This document shows positions 15,658-23,280 of a DNA stretch of 64,000 nucleotides, piece by piece. Numbering within the stretch: position 1 is the first letter of the stretch; each line of letters opens with the position of its first letter. Origin of the DNA: CAZAQV01 sp964487255 (lineage in GTDB: Bacteria; Myxococcota_A; Polyangia; Polyangiales; CAZAQV01). Made by a program: the position numbers and the translations under genes. The DNA lies in contig CAZAQV010000028.1 in assembly GCA_964487255.1 (NCBI GenBank), forward strand, positions 1 to 64,000. Direction: 5' to 3'. The notes beneath the pieces are model-generated. The model worked only from the letters and a program-made list of their open reading frames with translations, was not told the origin of the DNA and made no database searches.

Positions 15658-16074
15658 CTATGTGATGAACGGGTTGGTGATGCGGACGCCGGCGATGACT
15701 TCGGAGTGATTGAGGTCTTCGGTGCAGAGTGCTGCGCAGTTTGCCGCGGCGGCTGAGCGTACGATGAGTGCATCCCAGAAGGAGAGTGACGAAAGCCTGA
15801 GCTGATCGATCGCCTCAAGGATGAGCGCGATGTCGACCTGGACGACATGCATCTTCGCGAAGAGTTCGACTCTGCGTCGAGCCCTTGCCGGATCCATTTG
15901 TAGCTTTCGTGTTGCTGCGACGAAGTACTCTTGAAGTACCTGTGTTGAAATCACTCCGGAGTGGTCACGAATTGCTTCTTTAACCACCGCTTGTGCTCGC
16001 TCTCGTTTAGACGAATCGCTCGCATCGTCCGCGTACACCAGCACATTGGTGTCGATGAAAACTCGATTTGACAA
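15658..16074 (-). CDS. vapC: PIN-domain toxin, VapC type
   Basis: This 138-residue protein has the four acidic positions of the PIN nuclease fold: Asp in FIDTNVLVYADD at the start, Glu in STQVLQEYFVA, Asp in FWDALIVRSA, and Asp in LCTEDLNH. VapC toxins are Mg-dependent RNases that cut tRNA or rRNA. It starts 3 bp after the stop of the upstream antitoxin gene. The target RNA cannot be read from sequence. Confidence 0.88.
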   Translation of the reverse strand: MSNRVFIDTNVLVYADDASDSSKRERAQAVVKEAIRDHSGVISTQVLQEYFVAATRKLQMDPARARRRVELFAKMHVVQVDIALILEAIDQLRLSSLSFWDALIVRSAAAANCAALCTEDLNHSEVIAGVRITNPFIT

Positions 16075-16077
16075 TGC

Positions 16078-16323
16078 TCAGCGCTCTTTCGTTTTCACAC
16101 GGTCCTCGTAGAGGTCATCGCGTGACCATGCTCGACCATGTGAATTTCCGGACTCGACTCTCCAAAGCTCCTCAAGTTCATCCGCCGCATCATCATTCGC
16201 CCCGGCGCCACTTAGCGACTTCAAGTACTCGCGAATCATGTCGTTGAGTGATCGCCCCTGTTTTCGCGCAGCTTCGCGAGCGGCTCGAATCAGTTCGGGG
16301 TCCGCGGAGAGAGTGATGTTCAT
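16078..16323 (-). CDS. vapB: Antitoxin, VapB-like with ribbon-helix-helix start
   Basis: From the ATG at 16323 the 81-residue product reads MNITLSADPELIRAAREAAR, then KQGRSLNDMIREYLKSL, a beta-strand plus two helices typical of CopG/RHH DNA-binding antitoxins. The acidic C-terminus (DELEELWRVESGNSHGRAWSRDDLYEDR) would wrap the toxin. An earlier in-frame start would add seven residues encoded inside the operator palindrome, so I prefer the later ATG. It is the first gene of the pair. Confidence 0.82.
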   Translation of the reverse strand: MNITLSADPELIRAAREAARKQGRSLNDMIREYLKSLSGAGANDDAADELEELWRVESGNSHGRAWSRDDLYEDRVKTKER

Positions 16324-16325
16324 GA

Positions 16326-16355
16326 ACACATAATACGTGCGCACGGGTTATGTGT
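16326..16355. promoter_or_regulatory. Palindromic operator upstream of vapB
   Basis: A 30-bp dyad has outer arms ACACATAA (16326-16333) and TTATGTGT (16348-16355) and the perfect inner palindrome CGTGCGCACG (16336-16345); only the two base pairs between them break symmetry. It ends 3 bp before the antitoxin start codon. Toxin-antitoxin complexes of this class usually repress their own promoter at such a site. Confidence 0.75.
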
Positions 16356-16418
16356 CAAGGTGGGCCGACGGTAGACCAGGCCCACAGACCGGGGTTGTTC
16401 AGCTAGAGTTGGGGGCTG

Positions 16419-17810
16419 ATGGGTGCGCGGAAACAGATTCTGATTGCAGATGATGAGCCGAATCTTCGGCGTATCTTGGCCGCTCAGCTGTCGCGTGACG
16501 GGTACGATGTGGAGACTGTCGATGACGGCTCTTCCGCGGCAGAGTTTCTTGCGGACAATCACGTCGATGTTCTCATCAGTGACTTGCGCATGCCTGGCAT
16601 GGACGGGATGCAGCTCCTCAAGCATGTGGTTGATGAACACCCCACGATTGCCGTGGTGATGATCACCGCGCATGGCACCGTGGACACAGCCGTCGAGGCT
16701 CTCAAAGTCGGGGCGTTCGATTACGTCACAAAGCCGTTCGACAAGGACGAGTTTCGGGCCGTCGTGCGCAAGGCTGCTCGGACGGTCGATGCGCGGAGCA
16801 GAGAGAACGTCGAGTCATTTGGCGTGCGCGATCGGATGGTTTCGCAGTCTCCGCAGATGGAGGACGTGCACGAAATCATCGACCGAGTAGCCGATACGCC
16901 CAGCACAGTGCTGATCACCGGCGAGTCGGGGACGGGGAAAGAACTTGTTGCACGTGCGCTGCACGAAGAGAGTCGGCGCAGAGATAAGCCCTTTATCAGC
17001 GTCAACTGCGGGGCGATTCCAGGGGAGCTCCTTGAGAGCGAGCTTTTCGGCTACGAAAAAGGCGCGTTTACGGGCGCTGTCAGCTCCAAGCCGGGGCGTT
17101 TCGAGCTGGCCAATGGCGGGACGCTTTTTCTCGACGAAGTCGGTGAAATTCCTTCGCCGATGCAGGTGAAGTTGTTGCGTGCGCTTCAGGAGCAAGCTTT
17201 CGAGCGTGTCGGAGGTATCAAAACCATCAAGGTCGACGTGCGTGTCGTCGCGGCAACGAACCGCAATTTGAAAGAGGCGATCGAGCAAAACAGTTTTCGT
17301 GAGGATTTATTTTACCGACTCAATGTTGTCCGGGTTGATTTGCCACCACTACGCGAGCGGAAAAAGGACATCCCGCTATTGGCGGAGCACTTCCTTCGGC
17401 GGTTTAACAAGCGGCTCAATAAGCAGGTAGTCGATATCTCTGACGACGCAATGAAGCAGTTGCTCGACGCGCCTTGGCGCGGCAACATCCGTGAGCTTGA
17501 GAACGCGGTGGAGCGCTGCGTGCTTTTCTGTGACGGTGAGGTGATCAATGTTGAGGACCTGCCACAGGATCTACGCGGCGAAAGCATCCAGAAACGAGCT
17601 GCCGAAGAAGCGGTCGAAAAGTCGGGTGCCGTCGGCGATGTCGGGCTCAAGAAGGCTGTCAAAGACGCCGCTCTTCGCGTGGAGCGCGAGCTGATTGTAC
17701 GCGCACTCAAGCAAACACAAGGCAACGTCACGCACGCAGCGAGGCTCCTGAAAATTTCGCGAAAGGGATTGCAGAACAAGATGAAAGACTTGGGGCTTCG
17801 CGAGTCATGA
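16419..17810 (+). CDS. Sigma-54-dependent response regulator, NtrC family (first of two)
   Basis: Domain order is receiver (1-120; IADDEPN, phospho-acceptor Asp in VDVLISDLRMPGMDG, Thr in MITAHGT, Lys in YVTKPFDKDEF), AAA+ sigma-54 domain (about 140-370; Walker A GESGTGKE, the sigma-54 contact loop GAFTGA, Walker B GGTLFLDEVGE), and a Fis-type helix-turn-helix at the C-terminus (NVTHAARLLKISRKGLQNKM). It would activate sigma-54 promoters when phosphorylated. No histidine kinase gene is adjacent. A second regulator of the same type follows after 37 bp. Confidence 0.95.
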   Translation: MGARKQILIADDEPNLRRILAAQLSRDGYDVETVDDGSSAAEFLADNHVDVLISDLRMPGMDGMQLLKHVVDEHPTIAVVMITAHGTVDTAVEALKVGAFDYVTKPFDKDEFRAVVRKAARTVDARSRENVESFGVRDRMVSQSPQMEDVHEIIDRVADTPSTVLITGESGTGKELVARALHEESRRRDKPFISVNCGAIPGELLESELFGYEKGAFTGAVSSKPGRFELANGGTLFLDEVGEIPSPMQVKLLRALQEQAFERVGGIKTIKVDVRVVAATNRNLKEAIEQNSFREDLFYRLNVVRVDLPPLRERKKDIPLLAEHFLRRFNKRLNKQVVDISDDAMKQLLDAPWRGNIRELENAVERCVLFCDGEVINVEDLPQDLRGESIQKRAAEEAVEKSGAVGDVGLKKAVKDAALRVERELIVRALKQTQGNVTHAARLLKISRKGLQNKMKDLGLRES

Positions 17811-17847
17811 GAGGGAGAGGTACGGTGAGAAGGGCCAGGAGAAGAAC

Positions 17848-19203
17848 GTGAACGGGCGACGAAAGATTCTCGTCGTGGACGATGAGAAGAATATTCTTAC
17901 AACGCTGTCGCGTGCACTCTCCCTAGAGAACTACGACGTTGATGTCGCAGGTCATGGCAAACTGGCGCTCGAGAAGGTTGCAGCGGTTGAGTACGACCTC
18001 GTGCTCCTCGACGTCATGATGCCGGATATTACCGGGCTGGAGGTTCTGCGCCGGCTTAAGGCCGACCAGCCGGAGGCAGTCGTGCTGGTGATGAGCGGGC
18101 ACGGCACGGTCGAAACCGCGGTTGAGGCAACGCGTCTAGGCGCTCACGATTTTCTCGAGAAACCGATTTCCACAGACCGATTGTTACTTTCGATCTCTCG
18201 CGCTCTCGATTTCCAAAGTCTTCAAGAGCAAAACGAAACGTTGCGCCGCGCCGGCGGGCTCTTCGACGAGCTGCTTGGTGAGAGCCCTGCGATGAAGTCG
18301 CTGCGAGAGCAAATCGAACGCGTTTCGGATGCCAACGCAGCGGTGTTGCTTCGGGGAGAGCGCGGCACTGGTAAGGAGCTCGTCGCGCGTGCGATCCACC
18401 GCGGCTCTGCGCGTGCAGATGCACCGCTTGAGAAGTTGAACTGCGCGGCCGTACCAGGCGAACTCATTGAAAGCGAACTTTTCGGACACGAGAGCGGTGC
18501 GTTCACTGGCGCCACGAAACAACGACTGGGCAAGTTCGAACGTGCGCACGGGGGCACCCTCTTTCTCGACGAGGTCGGCGATATGCCGCTTCCCATGCAG
18601 GCCAAGCTCCTGCGCGTCCTGCAGGAGGGAGAGCTTGAGCGCGTGGGAGGCAGCAAGCTCATCGAAGTCAACGTGCGCGTGGTCGCTGCGACCAACAAGA
18701 ACCTCGAAGAGGCTATCGAAGAGGGCGCATTCCGCGCCGATCTCTACGACCGACTCAACGTTCTACCATTACGTCTGCCACCGCTTCGCGAACGCGTAGG
18801 TGATATTGCACTTCTGACGAAGCATTTCGTTGAGCTTTGCTGTGAGGCGAATGACCGACCAAAGAAGACGCTCTCCGAGGGGGCGTTGGAGTACCTACGC
18901 AGCTATCCGTTTCCCGGGAACGTGCGCGAGCTACGCAATATTATCGAGCGCATGGTGATTCTGGCCCCAACAGAAGAAATCAGCGAACAACAGGCACGAG
19001 AACTCGCGCCACATGGTGCGCGAGTCGCGACAGGATTGTACCGGCCGGGGACCACTTTTCGCGAGCTCATTGATGATGCGGAACGTATGGTGATCGAACA
19101 AGCCTTGGCGCACCACGAGGGGCACGTAACCAACACAGCACAGGACCTCGGCCTTGAACGTTCTCACCTGTATAAAAAGATGAAAGCGCTTGGGATCAGA
19201 TAG
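17848..19203 (+). CDS. Sigma-54-dependent response regulator, NtrC family (second of two)
   Basis: The 451-residue protein repeats the layout of its upstream neighbour: receiver domain (VVDDEKN, Asp in YDLVLLDVMMPDITG, Lys in FLEKPIS), AAA+ domain (GERGTGKE, GAFTGA, GGTLFLDEVGD) and a Fis-type C-terminus (VTNTAQDLGLERSHLYKKMKALG). Start is GTG with AGGAGAAG upstream. The two proteins are clearly related but far from identical, so the duplication is old. No sensor kinase or sigma-54 gene is near. Confidence 0.95.
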   Translation: MNGRRKILVVDDEKNILTTLSRALSLENYDVDVAGHGKLALEKVAAVEYDLVLLDVMMPDITGLEVLRRLKADQPEAVVLVMSGHGTVETAVEATRLGAHDFLEKPISTDRLLLSISRALDFQSLQEQNETLRRAGGLFDELLGESPAMKSLREQIERVSDANAAVLLRGERGTGKELVARAIHRGSARADAPLEKLNCAAVPGELIESELFGHESGAFTGATKQRLGKFERAHGGTLFLDEVGDMPLPMQAKLLRVLQEGELERVGGSKLIEVNVRVVAATNKNLEEAIEEGAFRADLYDRLNVLPLRLPPLRERVGDIALLTKHFVELCCEANDRPKKTLSEGALEYLRSYPFPGNVRELRNIIERMVILAPTEEISEQQARELAPHGARVATGLYRPGTTFRELIDDAERMVIEQALAHHEGHVTNTAQDLGLERSHLYKKMKALGIR

Positions 19204-19210
19204 CACGGCC

Positions 19211-19993
19211 GTGAATGACGAGTTGACCGACGACGCGCTCACGGGTTCGTTCCGTGTCTGGCAGCGCAGGAAAGGGCATCGTTTTTCTGTGGATGACGTG
19301 CTGACGGCATGGCGTGCGGTCGAGGCAGCTCGTTCCCTGAAGATCGATGCGAGCGAGCAACCGACCCACGTGGATCTGGGCTGCGGCCTTGGATCTGTAC
19401 TTTTGATGGTACACGACCGTCTTCGTTGGCAGGGCGTCGGCGTTGAGGCGCAAGAAGTCTCGATCGAACTTGCTCGTAAGAATGTCGAGCGCAACGCCCT
19501 GCAGTCGAAGCTCGAACTCGTCGCGGGCGATTTCCGTGAGGTGACGCTGGACGCCGAACCGATGTTGGTAACGGGCACCCCACCCTACTTTCCACCCGGT
19601 ACTGCAATACCGTCGCCGGACTCTCAGCGCGCGTACGCGCGTATCGAGTACCGAGGCGGGGTTGAAGATTACCTCGCTGTTGCCAACAAGCTCGTCGCAG
19701 CGAGTGGCAAGATCGTCGTGTGTGGTGATGCGCGTCGCCCGGAACGTGTTGTCGACACCGCCACTAAGATCGGCTTGCAGATCCTGCATCAAACCGACGC
19801 ATTTCCGCGCGCAGGGCGCGCATGCTTGTTTTCGATTTGGACACTCGAACGGGCGACGGATGCGCTTCGCCCGGACTGGCCCGTCGAGAGCTGGACGGCG
19901 CGTGACCGTCGTGGCGCTCGCACCACCCAGGCACACGCGCTCCGCGAGTATTTTGGTCTCGAGCCCAATCTCAGCGAGCATGCCAGTCCGTGA
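19211..19993 (+). CDS. SAM-dependent methyltransferase, TrmN6-like
   Basis: The protein opens with GSFRVWQRRKGHRFSVDDVLTAW, like the start of tRNA1(Val) A37 N6-methyltransferases, followed by the SAM motif THVDLGCGLGSVLL and GVEAQEVSIELARKNVERN. The N6-adenine catalytic motif NPPY appears as TPPYF, with Thr in the Asn position, and it is followed by a Pro-rich loop. Substrate is therefore uncertain. The GTG at 19211 gives 260 residues; a TTG seven codons earlier overlaps the preceding gene. The stop overlaps the next start in a GTGA. Confidence 0.75.
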   Translation: MNDELTDDALTGSFRVWQRRKGHRFSVDDVLTAWRAVEAARSLKIDASEQPTHVDLGCGLGSVLLMVHDRLRWQGVGVEAQEVSIELARKNVERNALQSKLELVAGDFREVTLDAEPMLVTGTPPYFPPGTAIPSPDSQRAYARIEYRGGVEDYLAVANKLVAASGKIVVCGDARRPERVVDTATKIGLQILHQTDAFPRAGRACLFSIWTLERATDALRPDWPVESWTARDRRGARTTQAHALREYFGLEPNLSEHASP

Positions 19994-21195
19994 CCGGGCA
20001 AAAGAAAACGGCAGAGCAAAAGCGTGCAGTGAGCCAGTCTTTCACTGCGCTGCGCGCTTGGGGACGGGGCGAGGACGCTGACGTGCTTAAGGCCGCTTGG
20101 CAGGCCAGCAACACCAGTGCTGAAGAGCCGCTGACCCACTCGGTCCATCCTTATCCCGGGCGCATGCATTGGGCTATCGCGCGAAAGCTCATGGGACACT
20201 ATGGGGAAGCAGGCTCTCGGATGCTGGATCCTTTCGTGGGTGGTGGGACCACGATGCTCGAAGGTATGCTCGCGGGGCTCCAGCCCGTTGGTGTCGACCT
20301 CAATCCGCTCGCGGTACCGATTGGCAAGACGAAGACCCGCATCACCTCGGAGCGCGACCGAAAGGAGTTCGTGCTGGCCTGTGAAGCGGTTGCAGCCAAA
20401 TCTGAAGAGCGCGTGCGGGCACGTGCGAGAGCCAAAATCCCGATCAGCAAAATCGACGCGTCCTGGTATCCGCCGCATGTTCTATTCGAGTTAAGTGGCT
20501 TGCTCGAAGAGATACGTGCAGCGCCCGAGACATGGCAGCAACCGATGGAGGTCTTGTTCTCTGCATTGACCACAAAATTTTCCTTCAGAAAGTCGGAAAC
20601 AAGCTCCGCCCGTGAGCAAAAGCGCATTCGCAAGGGCCTGTGCACGGAGTTTTTTCTTCGCCGATCGAGACTGCTAGCGGAACAGTGGCAGCAGCTCGAA
20701 CAGTTCGCGACTTCGCAGGGAGGCCGTTGGCACAAGCCCACACTGATTCGCGGCGATGCCCTTAAGCTGGGACGTGTACTCGGAGGAAAAAACCGTGAAG
20801 ATGTTGACCTAATTGTCACTTCGCCACCCTACGCGGGAACGTACGATTACTTCGATCACCATCGGTTGCGAATGGCCTGGCTCGGGCTTCGTGCAAAGCA
20901 GTTCGTCGAAGGAGAATCCGGATCTCGCCGCCAGATGCAGGCCGCAGATGTCGAACGGTGGCGCGAAACCTTCACAGACTTACTGATGGCGATGCAGAGC
21001 GTGTGTCGTCCGGAAGCGCCCATTCTACTCGTGCTGGGTGATGGACGCGTGGGTCGAACGGAACTGTCCGCTGTCGGTGAAGTTCGACGCACCAGTGAAG
21101 AACTCGGGATGAGCTTTGTTGCCGCGGCGACTGTGAAGAGGTCGCACACAGGTACGCGAAAACGAACGGAAGCGATCATTCTTCTGCGCGCGTGA
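19990..21195 (+). CDS. DNA methyltransferase-like protein, orphan
   Basis: The 401 residues carry the N4/N6 amino-methyltransferase motifs: a SAM-binding LDPFVGGGTTMLEGM (about residue 78) preceded by HPYPGRMHWAIARKL, and a catalytic SPPYAGTYDYFDHH (about residue 279). The FxGG motif comes before the SPPY motif. There is no restriction endonuclease or specificity gene nearby, so it would be a solitary methylase, or an RNA enzyme of similar fold. The GTG start overlaps the upstream methyltransferase stop, so the two are likely translated together. Confidence 0.75.
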   Translation: MTGQKKTAEQKRAVSQSFTALRAWGRGEDADVLKAAWQASNTSAEEPLTHSVHPYPGRMHWAIARKLMGHYGEAGSRMLDPFVGGGTTMLEGMLAGLQPVGVDLNPLAVPIGKTKTRITSERDRKEFVLACEAVAAKSEERVRARARAKIPISKIDASWYPPHVLFELSGLLEEIRAAPETWQQPMEVLFSALTTKFSFRKSETSSAREQKRIRKGLCTEFFLRRSRLLAEQWQQLEQFATSQGGRWHKPTLIRGDALKLGRVLGGKNREDVDLIVTSPPYAGTYDYFDHHRLRMAWLGLRAKQFVEGESGSRRQMQAADVERWRETFTDLLMAMQSVCRPEAPILLVLGDGRVGRTELSAVGEVRRTSEELGMSFVAAATVKRSHTGTRKRTEAIILLRA

Positions 21196-21295
21196 TGCGT
21201 TGTTACGATTTCGTGTCGCCTTGTTCTTGCGAATGCCAACGCAAATTTTCTGACAACAAATTGTCCGTGCACAAGCGATCACTTTTTTTGACCGC

Positions 21296-22306
21296 ATGGA
21301 GTCGCTGACCGAATGTCGTGGGGTCGATATGCACGATGAGAACGAAGAGCGAAGCGAGCTGGTTGGAACGTGTTTGGGAGGTCGGTTTCGCATCGAGCAC
21401 CTGATCGCGGTGGGTGGTACAGGCGTTGTCTTTTTTGCCTACGATGAACGCGACGATCGCGCCGTTGTCGTCAAAACGATGCGTCCCAAGTACACCGCGC
21501 ACACGGACCTTAATCGGCGACTCGCGCGCGAGGCCGAGATCGCGCGTCGCGTCCGGCATCCAGGGATTGCAGAGGTGATATACGAGGGGCAACTCATCGA
21601 TGGGTCGGTCTTCGTGGTCTTTGAGTATATCGAGGGCGTGAGCCTGGCATCGCTCCTCTACCGCGTTGGACGGCTCAGCGTGGAGCAAACGTGCTACATC
21701 GGTGGACGCGTGGCTGCGATCCTGCAGCGCGCCCACGATGCAGGCTACGTGCATCGCGACGTAAAACCTGAGCACATCGTGCTGTGCGCGACGCCCGAAG
21801 GGCTGAACATCCGACTCATTGATTTCGGTGTATGCGCGGCAGTCACGGCGCCCCAAGGCGAGCGCGAACGTGAGCGGGGTCGTGTTTTTGGGACACCGAG
21901 CTATGTCTCGCCGGAGCAAGCGGCTGGGATTCCCGAAGTGTGCTCTCGGGCCGATTTATTTGGGCTCGGCGTGACCATGTACGAGTGCCTCGTCGGTCGT
22001 GTCCCCTTTACGGGGCGTGATGTCACGGATCTCTTGCGTAAGATCATTCGCTGCGATGCGCCGAAACTCAACGAAGTACGACCCGACATTCACCCTAGCG
22101 TTGCGGCGCTCATCGACCGTTCAATGGAACGCAATCCCGACGACCGCTTCGCAAGTGCACGCTTCATGGCGCGAGCTTGCCATCGTTTCGTGTCGTCCCC
22201 TGCCGATGTGGGCGCCGAGCTTCTCTCTCGCGCGAGGGGCTTACCAGCAGTTCGCACCGAGCAACCGACGACTCCACTCGTTCGGGTTGCACACCAAGCA
22301 GCCTGA
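21296..22306 (+). CDS. Eukaryotic-type Ser/Thr protein kinase
   Basis: A single kinase domain fills most of the 336 residues: Gly loop VGGTGVVF, Lys in VVVKTMRP, Glu in LAREAEIARR, catalytic loop YVHRDVKPEHI, LIDFGV in place of DFG, APE-like TPSYVSPEQAAG, and the late DLFGLGVTMYECLVGRVPF. No membrane segment or sensory C-terminal domain follows, only about 50 extra residues. Its stop overlaps the start of a SixA-type phosphatase by one base. An ATG 11 codons downstream is an alternative start. Confidence 0.93.
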   Translation: MESLTECRGVDMHDENEERSELVGTCLGGRFRIEHLIAVGGTGVVFFAYDERDDRAVVVKTMRPKYTAHTDLNRRLAREAEIARRVRHPGIAEVIYEGQLIDGSVFVVFEYIEGVSLASLLYRVGRLSVEQTCYIGGRVAAILQRAHDAGYVHRDVKPEHIVLCATPEGLNIRLIDFGVCAAVTAPQGERERERGRVFGTPSYVSPEQAAGIPEVCSRADLFGLGVTMYECLVGRVPFTGRDVTDLLRKIIRCDAPKLNEVRPDIHPSVAALIDRSMERNPDDRFASARFMARACHRFVSSPADVGAELLSRARGLPAVRTEQPTTPLVRVAHQAA

Positions 22307-22755
22307 TGGAAGTCCTTTTCCTACGGCACGCTCATGCAGTAGATGCTTTCGGCTTTCAAGACGAGCATCGGTGGCTTTCAAAAAAGGGTCGCGAGGAAGC
22401 GCTCGCATTTGGACAGTCCCTCGCCCATCGTTCTTGGACACCCGATCAGGTGTGGACGAGTCCCAAAGTTCGTGCTGTTCAGACATGTGAACTCGTCTTG
22501 CGCGCGCTGCAAGTGCCGCATTCAGCCATCGAAGCTTACCCCGATCTCGCGTACGGTACGACGGCAGCGGGTCTTGGTTGTCTTGATCGCGCGGAGGAGG
22601 CTTCCCGTGTACTACTTGTGGGTCATGAACCCTTGATACGCTCGATGGCCGCTCAATTCGCGCAAGTTCAGTTGGCCGCTTTTTCGACAGCAACAGGTGC
22701 GCTCGTGTCGATCGAAGGCGCGAAAAAACCGGCTTGTACCCGGCTTCCGTCCTAA
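22306..22755 (+). CDS. sixA: Phosphohistidine phosphatase, SixA-like
   Basis: The 149-residue protein belongs to the histidine phosphatase superfamily: FLRHAHAVDAFG gives the catalytic RH motif, WTSPKVRAVQTCELV the conserved Ser/Arg segment, and VLLVGHEPLIR the second catalytic His. Short length and lack of extra domains match SixA, which removes phosphate from phosphohistidine. It overlaps the Ser/Thr kinase by one base (TGATG), which suggests coupled production. Confidence 0.87.
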   Translation: MEVLFLRHAHAVDAFGFQDEHRWLSKKGREEALAFGQSLAHRSWTPDQVWTSPKVRAVQTCELVLRALQVPHSAIEAYPDLAYGTTAAGLGCLDRAEEASRVLLVGHEPLIRSMAAQFAQVQLAAFSTATGALVSIEGAKKPACTRLPS

Positions 22756-22809
22756 ATCAATAACAAAAAACATCGCCCACACTCACAGAGGCCTGCTACT
22801 CTAACGCAC

Positions 22810-23280
22810 ATGCGAAGGAACAAGCTTTGGTGGAGGGCCATCGCGATGGGTGTGCTGATGCTTTCCCTTCAAGGGTGTCCTGGAACCATCGACGACCCAC
22901 AAGCTTTTTTGGATGCTCGCAATATGACGGATGCGGGGCGTCAGGATACGAGTACTCCGGATGCAACGACAGGTTGTAACATTCTGGAGCTCTTCACGAA
23001 CGCGACGACGGGATGTGCCGGTGCATCCTGTCATGCTGGTGGTGGCGTCACGGCGCCGAGCTTAGAAATGGACGACTGGGGAAACCTCGGCGCCACGAGC
23101 CTGTTTTGCAAGGACACACCTTATGTCACGCCCGGCGAGCCCAACGCAAGCGCGCTCTATCTCAAGCTGCTGCCCGATGGTGAGCGGGCGCCATGCGTAG
23201 GGGATCGGATGCCGAGCACTCGCCCCGCCCTCTCACCCAATGAAATCGAGTGTGTTCGCGCTTGGATCGAGGGAATGTGA
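22810..23280 (+). CDS. Lipoprotein with c-type-cytochrome-like domain
   Basis: The 156-residue product starts MRRNKLWWRAIAMGVLMLSL followed by QGC, a lipoprotein signal. A Thr/Asp-rich linker leads to a domain of the type seen in many delta-proteobacterial lipoproteins: CAGASCHAGGG, then PNASALYLKLLPDG and MPSTRPALSPNEIECVRAWIEG. The last part matches the Met-ligand and C-terminal helix of cytochrome c. The heme motif is not CXXCH but CX4CH, so heme attachment is uncertain. It is coupled to the next gene by TGATG. Confidence 0.65.
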   Translation: MRRNKLWWRAIAMGVLMLSLQGCPGTIDDPQAFLDARNMTDAGRQDTSTPDATTGCNILELFTNATTGCAGASCHAGGGVTAPSLEMDDWGNLGATSLFCKDTPYVTPGEPNASALYLKLLPDGERAPCVGDRMPSTRPALSPNEIECVRAWIEGM

